From: Smittia aterrima
Lineage: Eukaryota > Arthropoda > Insecta > Diptera > Chironomidae
DNA length: 64,000 bases
Reading direction: 5' to 3'
Assembly (NCBI GenBank): GCA_033063855.1
Contig: CP093831.1
Span: 8,432,001 to 8,496,000 of the forward strand
The translations under genes and the position numbers were made by a program. Below the pieces are notes generated by a model that was given only the letters and a program-made list of their open reading frames with translations, had not been told where the DNA came from and did no database searches. The number at the start of each line of letters is the position of its first letter. Positions within the stretch are counted from its first letter, which is position 1. This document shows, piece by piece, positions 1 through 13,200 of the stretch.

Positions 1-1799
1 CCGGAGAACAGCCTTCGCTAGCTTCCTAAGTTTAATAGTGATGAAACATCTTTATAGTTGGTGGTCGTAAAGTATGGAAATGATTTAATTATACGCTTTG
101 AACTTCGGAATCTTTGTGACTCGATGAAAAGTTGTAAAATGTTTAGTAATTTTAGAGGCCACTTGAGATTTGATTTGTTATCTTGTGCAGCTATAAATTA
201 TTCTCGCAAACAATATTTTACAAATTATTTTATTTATATTTGAATTGGGGCAGAGATCGAATTGGAGTTGAAGGAAAAAACAAACTTCTTGATTGGTTAG
301 CTTGTTCATTTTAAAAAGCGAAGTGTCTTGAACTTTTCGCTGTTTTCGCTTGCTTTAAAAAAAAGAGTTTAAATGTTTGTTCAGTCAGTTCCATTGAAGA
401 TCATGTGAACGAAAATGCCAACACGCCGACGACTTGAACTATATTAAAGCGCTAACAGTTTATCATAACCAGCCTCATATCTGGAAGCTCATTCAGTCTG
501 ACCTTGAAAGCTTTATTGTTTCATCTTTCTTCTCTCACATTTCTGATGCAGGCGACACAATCAATGCAGTCATCAAAATCGTTATCTCATTTTGGGGATC
601 GTTCGTAAGTTGCGGAAGATTAAATCTGACAGTTCGAAACTCTAAAGATCTTTTTAACTTAAAAATGAAATGTCATTTTAGAATCTTCCCGTTTGTGGTT
701 CACAGGTCAACCTGTTTTGCGAGACTTAGTCGACACACGATTAGCATTGCCTCGCCTTAGAGCTAACGTAAATAAATTATGCAACATCATCTTCTTCTTG
801 AGCTTCGTGCGCAATTCCGATTGCGACCTTGTTGTGTTATCTGATGCAGTTTTTTGTATCCGTTCCTTGAACTTCTTCTTCGATTTCGCTTCTCTCCATA
901 GATAGACATTAAAATGTCTCGGACGCTTAATAGTCATAAATTTCCTCTCTCGTGTAAAAATCGACAACTGAAGTTTGTTCGTGAACGAAAAATCAAGTTT
1001 TGGGTAAAGAAAGAAATTGCGCAAGCGATCGACAATGCATCGCTTGTGCACCTTCATCCTACCCACAGAGTCTCTCATGGCCTTTGTCGAAGACTCTAAA
1101 TCAAAGTCTCTCCATTTCTTCTGCGAATCTTCTCGAAAAAGTTTTAATGACGTTCGCGCTAAGAATATAAAATTCTAAATTCAATGTTGCGAGAGGAAAT
1201 AACTAAATATCGACGGTGAATCACTGAAATGTTGCGTAGGTCAGTTTAACTGTAGCAAGTGAAGATGAGACTTTCGAAAAAAAAAACAATTGAAAACTAT
1301 GTTAATCTCATGCAGGAATTTCGCGAAGTGAGCGTGAAATTCCTTTCGATCTTTCTTTAGGAAGTTTGACATTTCAACTACTTAATAAATGAAACATTAC
1401 CTCTCCTCAAACGTGAGCAAGTTATCGACGATTCTCTTTAGACATTTATTCCTCTACTTAGTCTCATTTAATACAAACATCAATCAACTTGCTTCGGGGC
1501 ATTTCGAACATCTCGTTCGCTCGTGAGCGATTTTTCTATTCGCCTTCAGTTCGAAACGCGATATCGTCGATTGAGCATGTAAACGAAACGCTCAAAGCCG
1601 TTTTAGTACGAAAGAATTGAGAAATCAAGTTGACTTAACAGTTTATTTCATACGCGCTACTTGTTTACTCGAAAGCACAGTTTTGAAGCAAACTGAAAGT
1701 AAACGAAAGTGAAACTTTGGATGTTACGAAAGTTAACTTTATGTTATGAGCAATAAATAACTTTGACTAAAAAGTGTTTCGTAAATCTCATATTGAAAG
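1..1799. other. No gene seen (5' flank of CSP gene)
   Basis: AT-rich spacer. Only short, composition-driven open frames are visible; none has a recognisable domain or splice-consistent partner. The last few hundred bases probably hold the promoter and 5' UTR of the chemosensory protein gene. The window edge cuts the left end, so an upstream gene could continue outside. Confidence 0.5.
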
Positions 1800-4314
1800 A
1801 TGAAATCGTTTGTGGTTGTTGTGATCTTTTGCATAAATTTATTGAGCTTGACGTCGGCTCAAAGCGATGAAAAATACAGTCGCCGGTACGATAATATTGA
1901 CGTTGATTTAATTTTCCGCACACGATTGCTGAGCAATTTTGTTGACTGTTTGTTGGACAAAAAGCCTTGCTCACCCGAAGGAAAAGATCTTAAAAGTAAG
2001 TCGAATTAAATTATTTTTCAGAGTCAACAACAAAAGAATTTAATCATTTAAATTAAAGATTTTAAATTCAGTTTTGAAGATTATTGAATGACCTCCTACT
2101 AAAAATATATTTTGGAGAAACTTTAGGCCAATGAACGCATAAACGAAAAAATTTGGCGAAGCCTCAATTTTTAACGACGAGAAAGTTGTGATGAATAAAA
2201 ATTAAAAATGTGACACTCGGAACAACATTTTTGCAATTTGTTGTTCCCTCATTAAGCTTTGTGTGATTTTAAACTTGATCAAGGTCGAGAGTCACACGCG
2301 ACAAATTCATGCAACATCTCAGACTTGATCAAGTTTCCTGTTTCAATCTAATGAAGTGAAAACAATTCGATTTCCACATTTATTTCTAAAGCTCAAATTC
2401 CTTGTTCAAAATATGGAAATATTGTTGTAGCTTTGAGTCAAATGATAATTTTAATTCGCTTTGTGATTTACTCGAACGTTCCTAAAACTCATCAACAATT
2501 CACTGCGATTAATCTTAATCGCTTCGTCGAGTTCCTTCCTTGCGCAAGCATTGAAATCTTTTTAATTTGAATATTAACGCGGAAAGATCTCGTTGACAAT
2601 AGCGAACAGCTTTTTTGCGGTAACGAACATTGAACTTTAATTCGCTTTTATCACTTGTGCTACAGCATAAACAAGCTGAGATTATTCTTTGTCCGAGGGT
2701 TAAAAATAAATTTTCTGCATGCCGTGAGCCAAGAGTCACCTTCAACGCAACGTACGAAGTTTTTTTTGCACGTTGTTCTTGGTAATGTTTTCATTTTGTT
2801 CTTCTCTCCTTCTCAGCTGTCTTGCCTGATGCTTTAAGAACAAGATGCAGCAGTTGCACGAAAATACAGAAAGCGAAAGCTCTCGATGCCATCACTCGAC
2901 TTTATTATCAACATCCGGAGAAATACTTGGCTTTAGCAGCTCGCTACGATCCAACAGGCGAGTACACTCGAAACTTTGAAAACTGGTTCGACGAACAAAA
3001 TGCGGTTAAGCCAACTCGCAAGGAAGGCAATCAATTTATCACAAGAGCGACGACAAAAGAACCACAAGAAGTTAGACGACAACCAAATCCAAATAGAATA
3101 ACAACTGAGAGAACAAGAATTCCTTCAACATGGATCACGACAACAAGCAGATTGATTACTACTACACGTGCGACGACAACTCGACCAACTCTTAGAACTT
3201 TGCCATCAACTGTTCGAAGCATTGAATCGATTTTCAGAGAAACACCGTCGACGACAAGATTTATTCCAACGACTCAAGCTCCGACATTCAGAACCACACC
3301 AAGAGCTCAGACTTTTAGAGAAACTCAAGCGACGACCCGAGTTTTCGCTGCTCCTGTCACTCAACGAAGTGTAACAATCGCGCGTGATCCAGTAGCAAGA
3401 GAAGTGCCAAGAAGTTCTCCAGTAGAACCTGAAGCACCAGTTGTCATTCAAAGAGAAGTACCAACAACCTTGAGATTTACTCCAACCACACAATCTCCAA
3501 CTACAGCAACATTCAGAGACACAACTAGAACATTTTCTCAGAATCCTGTAACTCCACAAAGTTCGACGTTTATCCCAGAACCACGCAGAGGATTACAAGT
3601 TCCAATTCAACCGCCATCAGATCAACCGCAAGTACCGACGATCGTTCAGAAAGAACCTGAAACAATATTTAGACAAACGACCACACAAACTCCAATAACA
3701 TTTGCAAGAACTCAGCCACCAGCAATTTTCAAAGAAATCCAAATTGTTTTAAGAGCTCCTGAATTGCCTGTTGCTATTCCAGCAATAGAAAGGATTCCAC
3801 AGCCAGCTGTTGTTCAACCAGCAACAAATTTCCGAGTTGTAACTCAACCAACTTTTCAAACAAGGGCGGTAACTGAAGCAGCGACTACAAGAAGCCCTCC
3901 AACGACATTGCGAGCTCCTCCACTTCCTGTACAAACTATTCCACCAACATTCAGACCGCAGACTCAAAGTTCGGTTGTTACATCTCCTTCATTTGTTGCG
4001 CCAGAAAATGAGAGAACGCAGCCTCGATTTGGAGATTCAGATCCAAAACCAAGAGAAGTCTTTTCAGATCCTCAACCAAATCGACCGGTAATTTCAAAAT
4101 ATTTAAACTTACATTTGAAATAAAACTTTTCTTTCTTCGACAGCGCCAGCAAAGCTTTCAACCAATTGACTTGATTGACAACTTTTTTGTTCCAAACGGT
4201 AACCAACCCTTTCGTCGATCAATAAATCAACTTTGGAGCACGACAGGCAAGGTCGTTAACAACGTTCGAGGCATGGTTCGATCCACGATCGGAATCATCG
4301 CGGGGGCAAGATAA
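1800..4314 (+). CDS. Chemosensory protein (OS-D/CSP family) with a very long Thr/Pro-rich tail
   Basis: Three exons: 1800-1995, 2817-4087, 4144-4314 (545 aa). Residues 1-20 form a signal peptide ending near TSAQS. The next 100 or so residues form a CSP domain with the diagnostic spacing C-x6-C-x18-C-x2-C. Intron 1 is phase 1 immediately after a Lys codon, the classical CSP intron site, and joining it rebuilds the continuous text KDLKTVLPDALRTRC. CSPs are small secreted helical carriers of hydrophobic ligands and are normally about 110-130 aa. Here the domain is followed by about 400 residues rich in Thr, Pro, Arg and Gln, with repeated TTR and FRET/FRDT-like units, then a 57-residue last exon with no low complexity. 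The tail could be O-glycosylated and extracellular (inference). Family call is firm; last-exon splicing (4088-4143, GT-AG, phase 0) is likely. Confidence 0.9.
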
Positions 4315-7207
4315 ATAATTGTTCATCATTAACGTCATGCATCATTCTTCGTGGAAGAACGAATAGACAATAAGATTAATGGGATTTTGGTAACATTAGA
4401 TTGTCATGCGGCAATTTACTTTTCTTCTTGCTGATTCGTCGGAAAATAGCGGCGAATCTCTTTCGTATACGAAACGGAATTAGCAAAACAAATTAGAAGT
4501 TCAAGTCAACACAAAACTTTTCTACCTCTCGATTCGTTTTGCATTGATGCGAACTGTCAATCGGATAACTGAATACTTAACAGAAAAGCAATTGCTGTGA
4601 TTAACGCGTCGTTTAAATTGGCTGACGACTTGAAGCGATATTTTCGCTCGATTACCGTTTCTATAAATTAAAATATTCAAAACTTAATGCTTTTGGAAGA
4701 ATATTTAATTGTTCAGCTAATTGCGCAACTTTTCATTTGGAAATTAAATCGGAAACATTCATCAGTTGAGTAACAATAAAAAAATAATTCTTGCCAGTTA
4801 CCAGTGCTGATTCATCCTACACATTCCGTGATTTTTGTAATTATTCAATTGATTTGCCATTTAAATTCTGAACGTAACGAAGCTTCTTGAAGGATTTCAA
4901 GCTTCCCGATATGTCAATTAGAATTTCAAAGAATAAAATTCTGTGATGACTCAATCGAAATTGGTATTTCTAAGCTGTCGTCCCATGCGATCGCTGTTTG
5001 CAAATATTCTGTAACAAAAAACAATTTTTTAAGCAAATAAAGTCGGAAGATTAAGATTTTTGAAAATATTCTTGTGTTTGCATTTTATTGCTGATCATTT
5101 TGTTTTTGTATGGTTGAGTCAATTTACAACTGTTCAATTTACGTTTCACAAAGTCCTAATATTTTGATTAGAATGACTTTCTAATGGGGAGTAATATGAG
5201 TGAGTGAATTTAGGAGAATAATTATTTAATTTGTTATCCCATTCAATTTTTTTCGAGGTCTAAAAATTTTCAGTTACTTATCTAAACGATAAACGATCGA
5301 GTTTGTCGAAGGATTTAATTTATTCATAAAGTCTAAATTATAATTGGAACCTAAAATACAATCTAGCGAAAGAAATCTTATTCAATTATCACTTAGTTAA
5401 ACGTTACTATTAATTAAGAAGTCCGTGACACGAAAACAGCTGACATCACATCGAGACGCTTTCGGAGCGCGACAGATTTAAACGAGGAAAGTCCATTTTA
5501 GGAAAAATTTCTACTAAATTGTTCCGATTGCGCTTCGTCGTGACGTGCATTCTACAATCAATTTTTCTCACATAAATCTACAAATAAACAAAAATTTGGG
5601 CCGCTCCGTGCGAAATCAGCCTTCGAAACGGGCTCTTCACCAAAATTTTCCTTAAGTTACAATGCAAATTCCATCTCACAAGCGCTCGAGCACTCTCGAG
5701 TAGAGAGGTCGAGCGGAATTCACCTTTACATTCATTTTCTTGGCAGTGAAAAACTGGTTTTCTTCAATTGTTTTCGATAGATCAATTGTCCTATAATAAT
5801 TCATATAATTTTTATCCAATAAGTTTTGTCAATAGAATCGAATTAATAAGAGAGAAAGACAGAAAAAATGGAATTTGTTTCACTTCCGTGTCGATTAAAA
5901 AGTCAACTTTGCACTGTTGAATAAAGTAATTAGATTCGATGGTGCCAAGTTGACTTTGGGGATCGATTACGACTTTTAGCTCACGCTAGAATCAAATCGT
6001 GACCACTTAGAATCCCCTTTAATAGCTTGCGAATTGAGAATTTTTACAGTTGATTAATTTGTAAGTAGCCAATTAGTTACAGAACAAAATTACACCGTCA
6101 AAGCATTCGACTACAGCAGCCCTCGCAATCTTCGTTTCAATATCGATTAACTTAAAGAAAATTTGGTATTTTATGCTTCATCACCTTTCTCAGATGAATC
6201 AAGGAGGCTCAGGATTTAAATCTCCGGACCTGCCGACTTTACTTTGTCCTATTTACTTTTTGTTTGATGATTTAAAACAAACAGTGAAATCAAAAGTTGA
6301 TATAATCTACGGGTAAAAATCTGCACAAACTCTGTGTGAATATGAACGAAATCGTCTTTTATAACTAAATGAGCACCTTTGTATTTTGCGTTATTAAACA
6401 CAAAATCCTAAAATGAATTGAACGATTCCGCGCAGACGTTGCGCTATAAGCTTATAGAAATAAATTATCGGATCTAATCTAATTGAACGAGTTTCTACGT
6501 CGCGATTAATAAGCCGAGGCTTGTCTATGATCAATCTTAGTTTGGACACTCGATCAAGCGACTTAAATGTGAATTCAACTGATTTTTAAGTCAGTGTCAT
6601 CTTCAATGAGATCCTTTTCTTATGTACAAGCTTCTCGTCTCATCTCTCGTTCTACTCTTTAAAGCGGTGGATTATTTCTTTTGCGACACGAAAACGTTAT
6701 TTACAAAATAATTTTCTGAAGCTTCTTCTCATTGAATCATCAATAAAACTGTTGTAAAGTCTTATTTCGTCCAGCGCTTTATAAAAACGCTGTCTCGTGA
6801 CAAATTTCTTTTAGGCACGGGAGAAGAGAAATTCATTAAAAGGCTATTGTTGCGGTGCGCAATGAGTTGTTTTTCTGTCGGTATAAAAGAGCGTCTCTCA
6901 TTTCTAAATCTTCTTCGTTTCTGTGTCTTAAAGTCTATTTTATTTTCTCCTGGCGTGGTCATGCAAAACAAAATGATTTTTCTGTTAACTTTGCAGTTTG
7001 ATTTGTTGTTGTATGATCGAAAAAATGATAAAATTTACTTTTGGTTCACCGGTTTAAAAATGATTGGCGGACTAATGTATAATAGTCGATTGAATTTCTA
7101 ACGTGAAGAGCACTCAAACTTTCTGGAACCACTGGAATTGAGGTAATCGTTTCTTATCATTTTGCACAATTTTTTCTTTGACTTCGTGGTCCTCGAACTT
7201 GAATATT
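4315..7207. other. Intergenic spacer / 3' UTRs between convergent CSP and Utx
   Basis: The CSP gene (+) and Utx (-) converge here. An AATAAA at 5036-5041 could end the CSP transcript. No convincing coding exon, RNA gene or repeat was seen; open frames are short and AT-rich. Confidence 0.45.
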
Positions 7208-10200
7208 TTACGACAATGTCGTCACCTGTTGCATGTTAGGCTGTGGAGTTTGTGGTGGTGGCATGAACATTGGTTGAGCAGGCGGTCGATGCAATACAAA
7301 AAGATCGTAAATTTGCATCAACTCGGCCAGCTTGTATTCCTCCAAGCATACAAAGCCTTGAAGCAATGGAGATTGCTTCCTGGCGCAGCCCATGCAATGC
7401 ACAATGTGTCGCTTTTCTTGCTCGCGGATGAAGAGAATGTTAAAGACTTCCATCTGTTAACAAAGGAATTCATTTAGTTTGAAAGATCGTAAAACTACGC
7501 AATTAATTCTCACCTCGCACTGTCCGCAGTAATGCGCTGGCTCGTTCTTGGTTCGTCCGTGGAATTTCACCTCCAATCCTCTAGTTTTCACATATTCAAG
7601 AATTTGCATTACGTGTTTAAGCGTTTGCAGTAGACAATTTCTATGAAAGGAATGACATTAATAAATAATAGAAAACTTTCAATGACTCTTGAACTTACTT
7701 CACTGTATCAAACATCTTTGGATCCGAAACTTTGATGTTTCTGGCGAGATTCCAACTGAGATGAACCATAGGAACAATGGACTTGTAGCCTTCTAGCTTA
7801 TTCCATTCGTATCGAATGACAGCAAGCTCATATTGACGAGCGGTTAAAGGTCCAACGTTCCAAGCGATGTTGTTGCACCAGCCAATTGCTTGTACCCAAT
7901 GGACACAGCTGAAGACACAAAATGAATTATTAGCAATGACAACGAAAAAAAAATATTTCAAATGAATCTTTAATTTCGACTCAATCAGAAAATTAATAAA
8001 AATTTCTTTCAAAGATTTCATTCAGAAGAACGAAAGTTTAATTAAACATCATTTAGAGTCGGAAAGTTCTTAGCAATCAAATATTTTTTAACTTACCCAG
8101 CATTAACCCAAACGAGATCGCCAGGTCTTTGCGTAAACCGATAAACTGGTATATTCGCTTCATACAGCTCTTCAAGTGTCGGCCACCAACTTCCATGAAG
8201 ATAATTGATATTGTTGTCTTCGCAGAGCTTTTGAATTCCTCCCCAATACGCGTCAGGGGTTGCGAACCATTCACAATCTCCGGGACCAATGTTAACATTG
8301 ATCGAGCAGAAATTGTTATTTTCTTGATGACCTGGAGTTCGACTGTTTGGTACTTTCATGTAAAGTTGGACGGTATTCATTCCAAGAATCATATGACCCA
8401 CATGAGAAAGCATATTCGAAGCCGACACGACTCGAGCGAATGGTGGAAGCTTTTGAAGCTCATTGAGCTGCGCTCTCCATTTTCGTTCATCAGACAAATC
8501 AACATTCGTTCCGAATCTAATAAAGAGATAGAGCAAGGATTAGTTTCGTTTCAATGATGCAGTCAAATATGATTCGATGATTTAAAATGTTGCGCAAGTT
8601 ACTATCAAACTCCATACAATGGTTAACCGTGCAAATGGTGTTAGCGAAACTCAGCATTTTATTTCATCTTGCAACTTTCGTTTGCCTTGCCGTGACATTT
8701 TACATCTCAACACAGCTCGATTTGAAAATTGCGTCAAACAATTCAAAATATCTCATCTACTTACTTCAACGTTTTCGCCCCGGTCTTCAATTTCTTTTGC
8801 TTCTTTCCATTCAAACCGTTTGAGAATGAGTCTTTGGAGTCAGAATCGGAGTTAGGAATCATAGTGATGCTCGAGCTTTTATCACGCTCGTCCTTTAAAG
8901 AGAAAATGATAAAAGAGTGTTTAGAAAATAATATTTTATTCTTTTGTGATGTGATGAAGAAGATGATGCCATCAGAATTTAATCATTAATATCTTCAGAG
9001 TGTCCTCGGTAGAACGAAAGTATAGTTTAAACATCACGGAGCTTATCTTCTTCAACAAATCAGAATATTTGATCTTAAAATTACCTTTAAGCTGTCTTGA
9101 AAACTTGACGCTTGATATTTAGCGTATTTTTCAATTGTTGTGTGCGATCGATGAGATACACAGCCCCAAACCTTCTCTTTATGTGAAGGATCCCAGTTCT
9201 CGTCAGCTGATTGATTCAACTGAGTTCGGACTTCGCAAGATTGTTCCGGCGCCGTCTCGACGAGACTTTTGGTAGAGAATAATCCTAAATCTGTGAAAAA
9301 AGAAATAAAGCATTAATAAAGATTTTTTTGACAATTCATTTTTTACTTAGATTAATGGATTGAATATAAAATGTTACAAAAAGGATAGCCCCGAATGAAT
9401 CACGTGGAATGACTCGTCAGGGAGCATAATTGCATTAATTAATCTGCCAACGTTCAAGACGAGTGAAGCGTATGACTCACTTCACAAGTTGATTGGAGTA
9501 TTGGCACAAAAAGAGCTCTTTGTCTCATTTCGTTGAAAGAAGTTTCAATTTCCCTTTTGTGACTTACCTAGTTTCAAAGCAGATGCCATTTGTCTAATTA
9601 CTGCAATCGGATGTTTCAAGCAAAACTCTTGCAGTTGTGGACTGAAGGCATGCTTCTTATTCTCTAGAAATACTGATGGCGTCGGGGGTTGAAGTTGTTC
9701 ACGTGTTAGTCTCTGCTTCGGAACTTCTGGAGGCGTCGGCGGGGGAGTATCGGGCGCAAGAATGTTACACATGGCTGGACATTCAGCTGTGTTGGTTCGT
9801 CTAAAGAAAAAAAAAAACGTAAATTTCTTTTGTCGTTTTAAAGTTCAAAATTTTCTTACTTGATCGCCTCATAAACTTCTTTCGACGACATTTTATTGCA
9901 AAATTCCAATTTGTCGTCATACTCCACGAGTTTTTCGATCTTCACAACCGGCTCCGCTTTAATTTCATGTTTGTTCAGCAGAGCTTGAGTCACAACCGTT
10001 GAAGTCGCTTCACATTTTATCGTTGGCGACTTCAGATTTCGATTATTGTTCATAGCATCTACGTTAAGAGATTCATGGAGCTTTGTCTTTGAGTCAATTG
10101 GCTCTTCGTTTTCGATTTGTTTCAAGATACTTTCAGCAAATGTTTGTGTGAGATCGCGTTGCGAAAGCAAAGCTTGTAACTCCTGGTCACTGACATCTAA

Positions 10201-13200
10201 AGAAAAAGAAGATTTGGGGTTAGAAACACGTTTGAAAAAATGAGTTTTGTGTAAAATGTGTGAAAACTTCTACAGATCCGGCACATGGCGAGAGTGCTGG
10301 AACCTTTAGCTATTTTTCGAATACTCTGCCAGCATTATGGAAGTGTCAGAAACCATGAAAAACGTTCAAGCACTAACGAAATGCTGGCAAAATTTAATTA
10401 AACTTACTTAGATCCTGGCTGTTAGTCGTTGATGTGATGGATTGCGGTTGGAAACCTCCAGCAGATTTGAATGGCATGCCTGCGCTTTGTTGAGAATGAC
10501 CAGTTGCTGGAGAGAAATTGCCATCATTAACGAATCCAGTTTGGGCTGTAGTTCCACTTTGAGGTGTTCTATTGCCAGGGTGTGGTTGGAAGTTATTCTG
10601 ACCTTGCGGGAATTGTTGGCCAGGCCGAACAGGAGCACTACCACCTCCTCGAAGTTGAAGTCTCTGATTCTGTTGATTCTGATGATGCTGCTGCATCAAC
10701 TTGAACTGATGTGTCAACTGTTGGAGGACATTTTGCTGTTGCGGTGTAAGGTTCTGTGTATTCTGTAGGCAGTGGAGCATTTGAAGTTGTTGCTGGTTGA
10801 GGAAGAATGGCGGTCGTTGTTGAGGCACGGGCTCTTCGCCCAGTTTTCTCTTCGTCGCAAGAGCATTGTTTCCGCCTTGAAGCTGATAAGCTGGTGGTGC
10901 AGCTTGATTAGCTTGCTAAAAAGTGTAGAAAAAAAATCGAGATCAGAATTTTTGCAAGCACATGTTCGAGACACGCCGGTAAAATTTTCATTTTCACGAA
11001 TTTACTGGAAATTTATGATGAACTTCATATCTTTTGATTGAAGTTACTTTAAATGAGTTTATCTTTACCTTTTAAATAAAATAGTTGCTCTTAATAAATG
11101 AATTTAATGAATAATCAACTGAATCGAACGAGGTGAAGAATGAAAGTGAGAATCGTTTCTCGAGAAACTTAGCTACTTGACTGAGCAAATACAACGCCTT
11201 CTCAATAGGAAGCATTGAAATCAAGAAAAAAAAACTTGTGGCAACAGTCTCATGAAGTTTTACGGCAACTTATTCTCTTATTTGTATGATACGAACCTGG
11301 AAGCCTTTCTGGTATTGCTGCTGTCGCTGTTGATTTTGCTGCTGTCGCGAGCTCATTTCATTCGATATTGGAAGATTCCAGGCCTCCTCGATTGAAGGTA
11401 ACTGGCGCCGCTTCGATGTAATTGATGGCATAGGAGCCTGAGACAAGTGCTGTTGCAGGAATTTAATTCGCTGCGATAAACTCTGAGGCTTTCCTCCGCT
11501 CGTTGTTACACAATTCTTGAGACTGCTCGAAGATGAAGTAATTGACACGTTTTGAATCTCTTTCAAGTTGCCGTTGTCACCCTTAGTGGCGTTTAAATAA
11601 CAAGCAAATGCGTCGCGAGGTTGTCCACACGACTCGTACAAAATTCCCAAATTTGTCCACGCAGCTGAATGACTCTTATCTAATTGAACGGCACAAATGT
11701 ACGCTTGCAATGCGTCCATAGGCTGATTCTGTTGTTGATAAAGTACTCCAATTGAGCACCATGTGTCTGCATTCCCTTCACTTTTCTCAACTGAATTTCT
11801 GTACGCTACGAAAGCGTCGTGCACTTTACTAACTCCCGCAAAACAGCGACCAAGTAAATAGAGAGATTGTCCCGACTTGGGATCAGATTCAATAGATCGC
11901 TGGAGGCAAGTGATTGCAATTTGTTCGCGCTGACGTTTCTCTCCTAATGAGTCAATGCAGTGCAGCATCCATGCCAACTGCCGAAAGACGTCCGCTTTTA
12001 GTTGCTGCGTCAGCTGCTTGTCAGCGAGCAACTGTTCATACCCTTCCTTTGCTTTCTTGTAGTTATTCTGCACCTCATACAAATGAGCGATGTGAAATTT
12101 TACTAAAAGAAAAGTTGCTGTCAGTGATGAAGTCTTATCATTAAATTAAAGACTTTTGAACTTACTTTCCGATGTCGTAAAAGTGCACGATGCGGATTGA
12201 TCTAATAACGCTAAGTTGTATTGTTTCAATGACTTGTCGTGATCGCCAATAACTTTGAACATAAACCCAAGACGAACGTGTACTTCATTCGCTCGTTGAA
12301 AATCGGGATTAACGTACAGGAGCTCTTGAAACGCTTTGACAGACCTGCAAAGATAAAAGATAATCGGAACATTAGTTTTTGTGTGTTTCTGTAAATTTTC
12401 TTATGAATATTCGTAACCTTCACAATCGTTTAGCTTCAGAGAGCATACCAATGTGTTAATTTGAGGGTTTTATGCTTCTAGTCAGAAAAGACCTTCTAAG
12501 AAGTTTCGGATAACACAAATTTACCTATCGACATGCCAATGATTGTAAAGACATAAACAAAGGTAAAAACTTTATAGCTGCGAGTAAGTTACAATAAATT
12601 TTTTAGAAATTTGTTGCCTGCTGCAAGAACCCCTTCAAATCACGAACCAACAAGAAGATGTTTTACGTTTCTCTGTCGTTGTCTAAGGTTAACGGTCGGG
12701 TGAATGAGCCCACACGGCCGTTCTTCTTGTTCTTGAAACATTTAAAAGTTCTGATCGCATTATGAGATTCTGAGCAAGTTCCCGACGCAAATAACAGTTC
12801 TTTCTCATTCCATCTTCAACTACTTGACCACGAGCGAACCATCAACATCTGAAACATCTTCTTCGTTTAGTGTTTTTCGGCGATGACACATCTCGAGTGT
12901 AAGAAACGATAAAAGAGAGACGACGGATGAGAAATGTAATCGTTTTGACCGAGTCGAGTCTTGTGAGTTCCATTTTTGGATTGCGACTCAAGTTTGTTGT
13001 GACGAAACGAGAAAAAACATTTTGAGTCTGTGTTGTGAGAGTTAATGCAACAAAGTTGCAAAGCATGAAGAGGAGGAAGACGAAAATTGGATCGAATAAA
13101 CACAAACTTCATGCATTGTCGATCTTTTTTTTAAGGATTATTTAGTTCTTTCTTCTTCGGGGCATTGCTTTTATGCACTTTCGTCTGGATGGATTAACAA

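Noticed and set aside
707..1078. 123-residue minus-strand open frame
   Set aside because: Lys/Arg-rich composition typical of AT-rich noise, no start context, domain or splice partner.
3206..3559. 117-residue minus-strand frame antisense to the CSP tail
   Set aside because: Ser/Cys/Trp-rich shadow of the Thr/Pro/Arg repeat coding strand.
4260..4290. B-box-like GGTTCGATCC suggesting a tRNA
   Set aside because: It lies in the last exon of the chemosensory protein gene, with no A box at the right distance and no cloverleaf.
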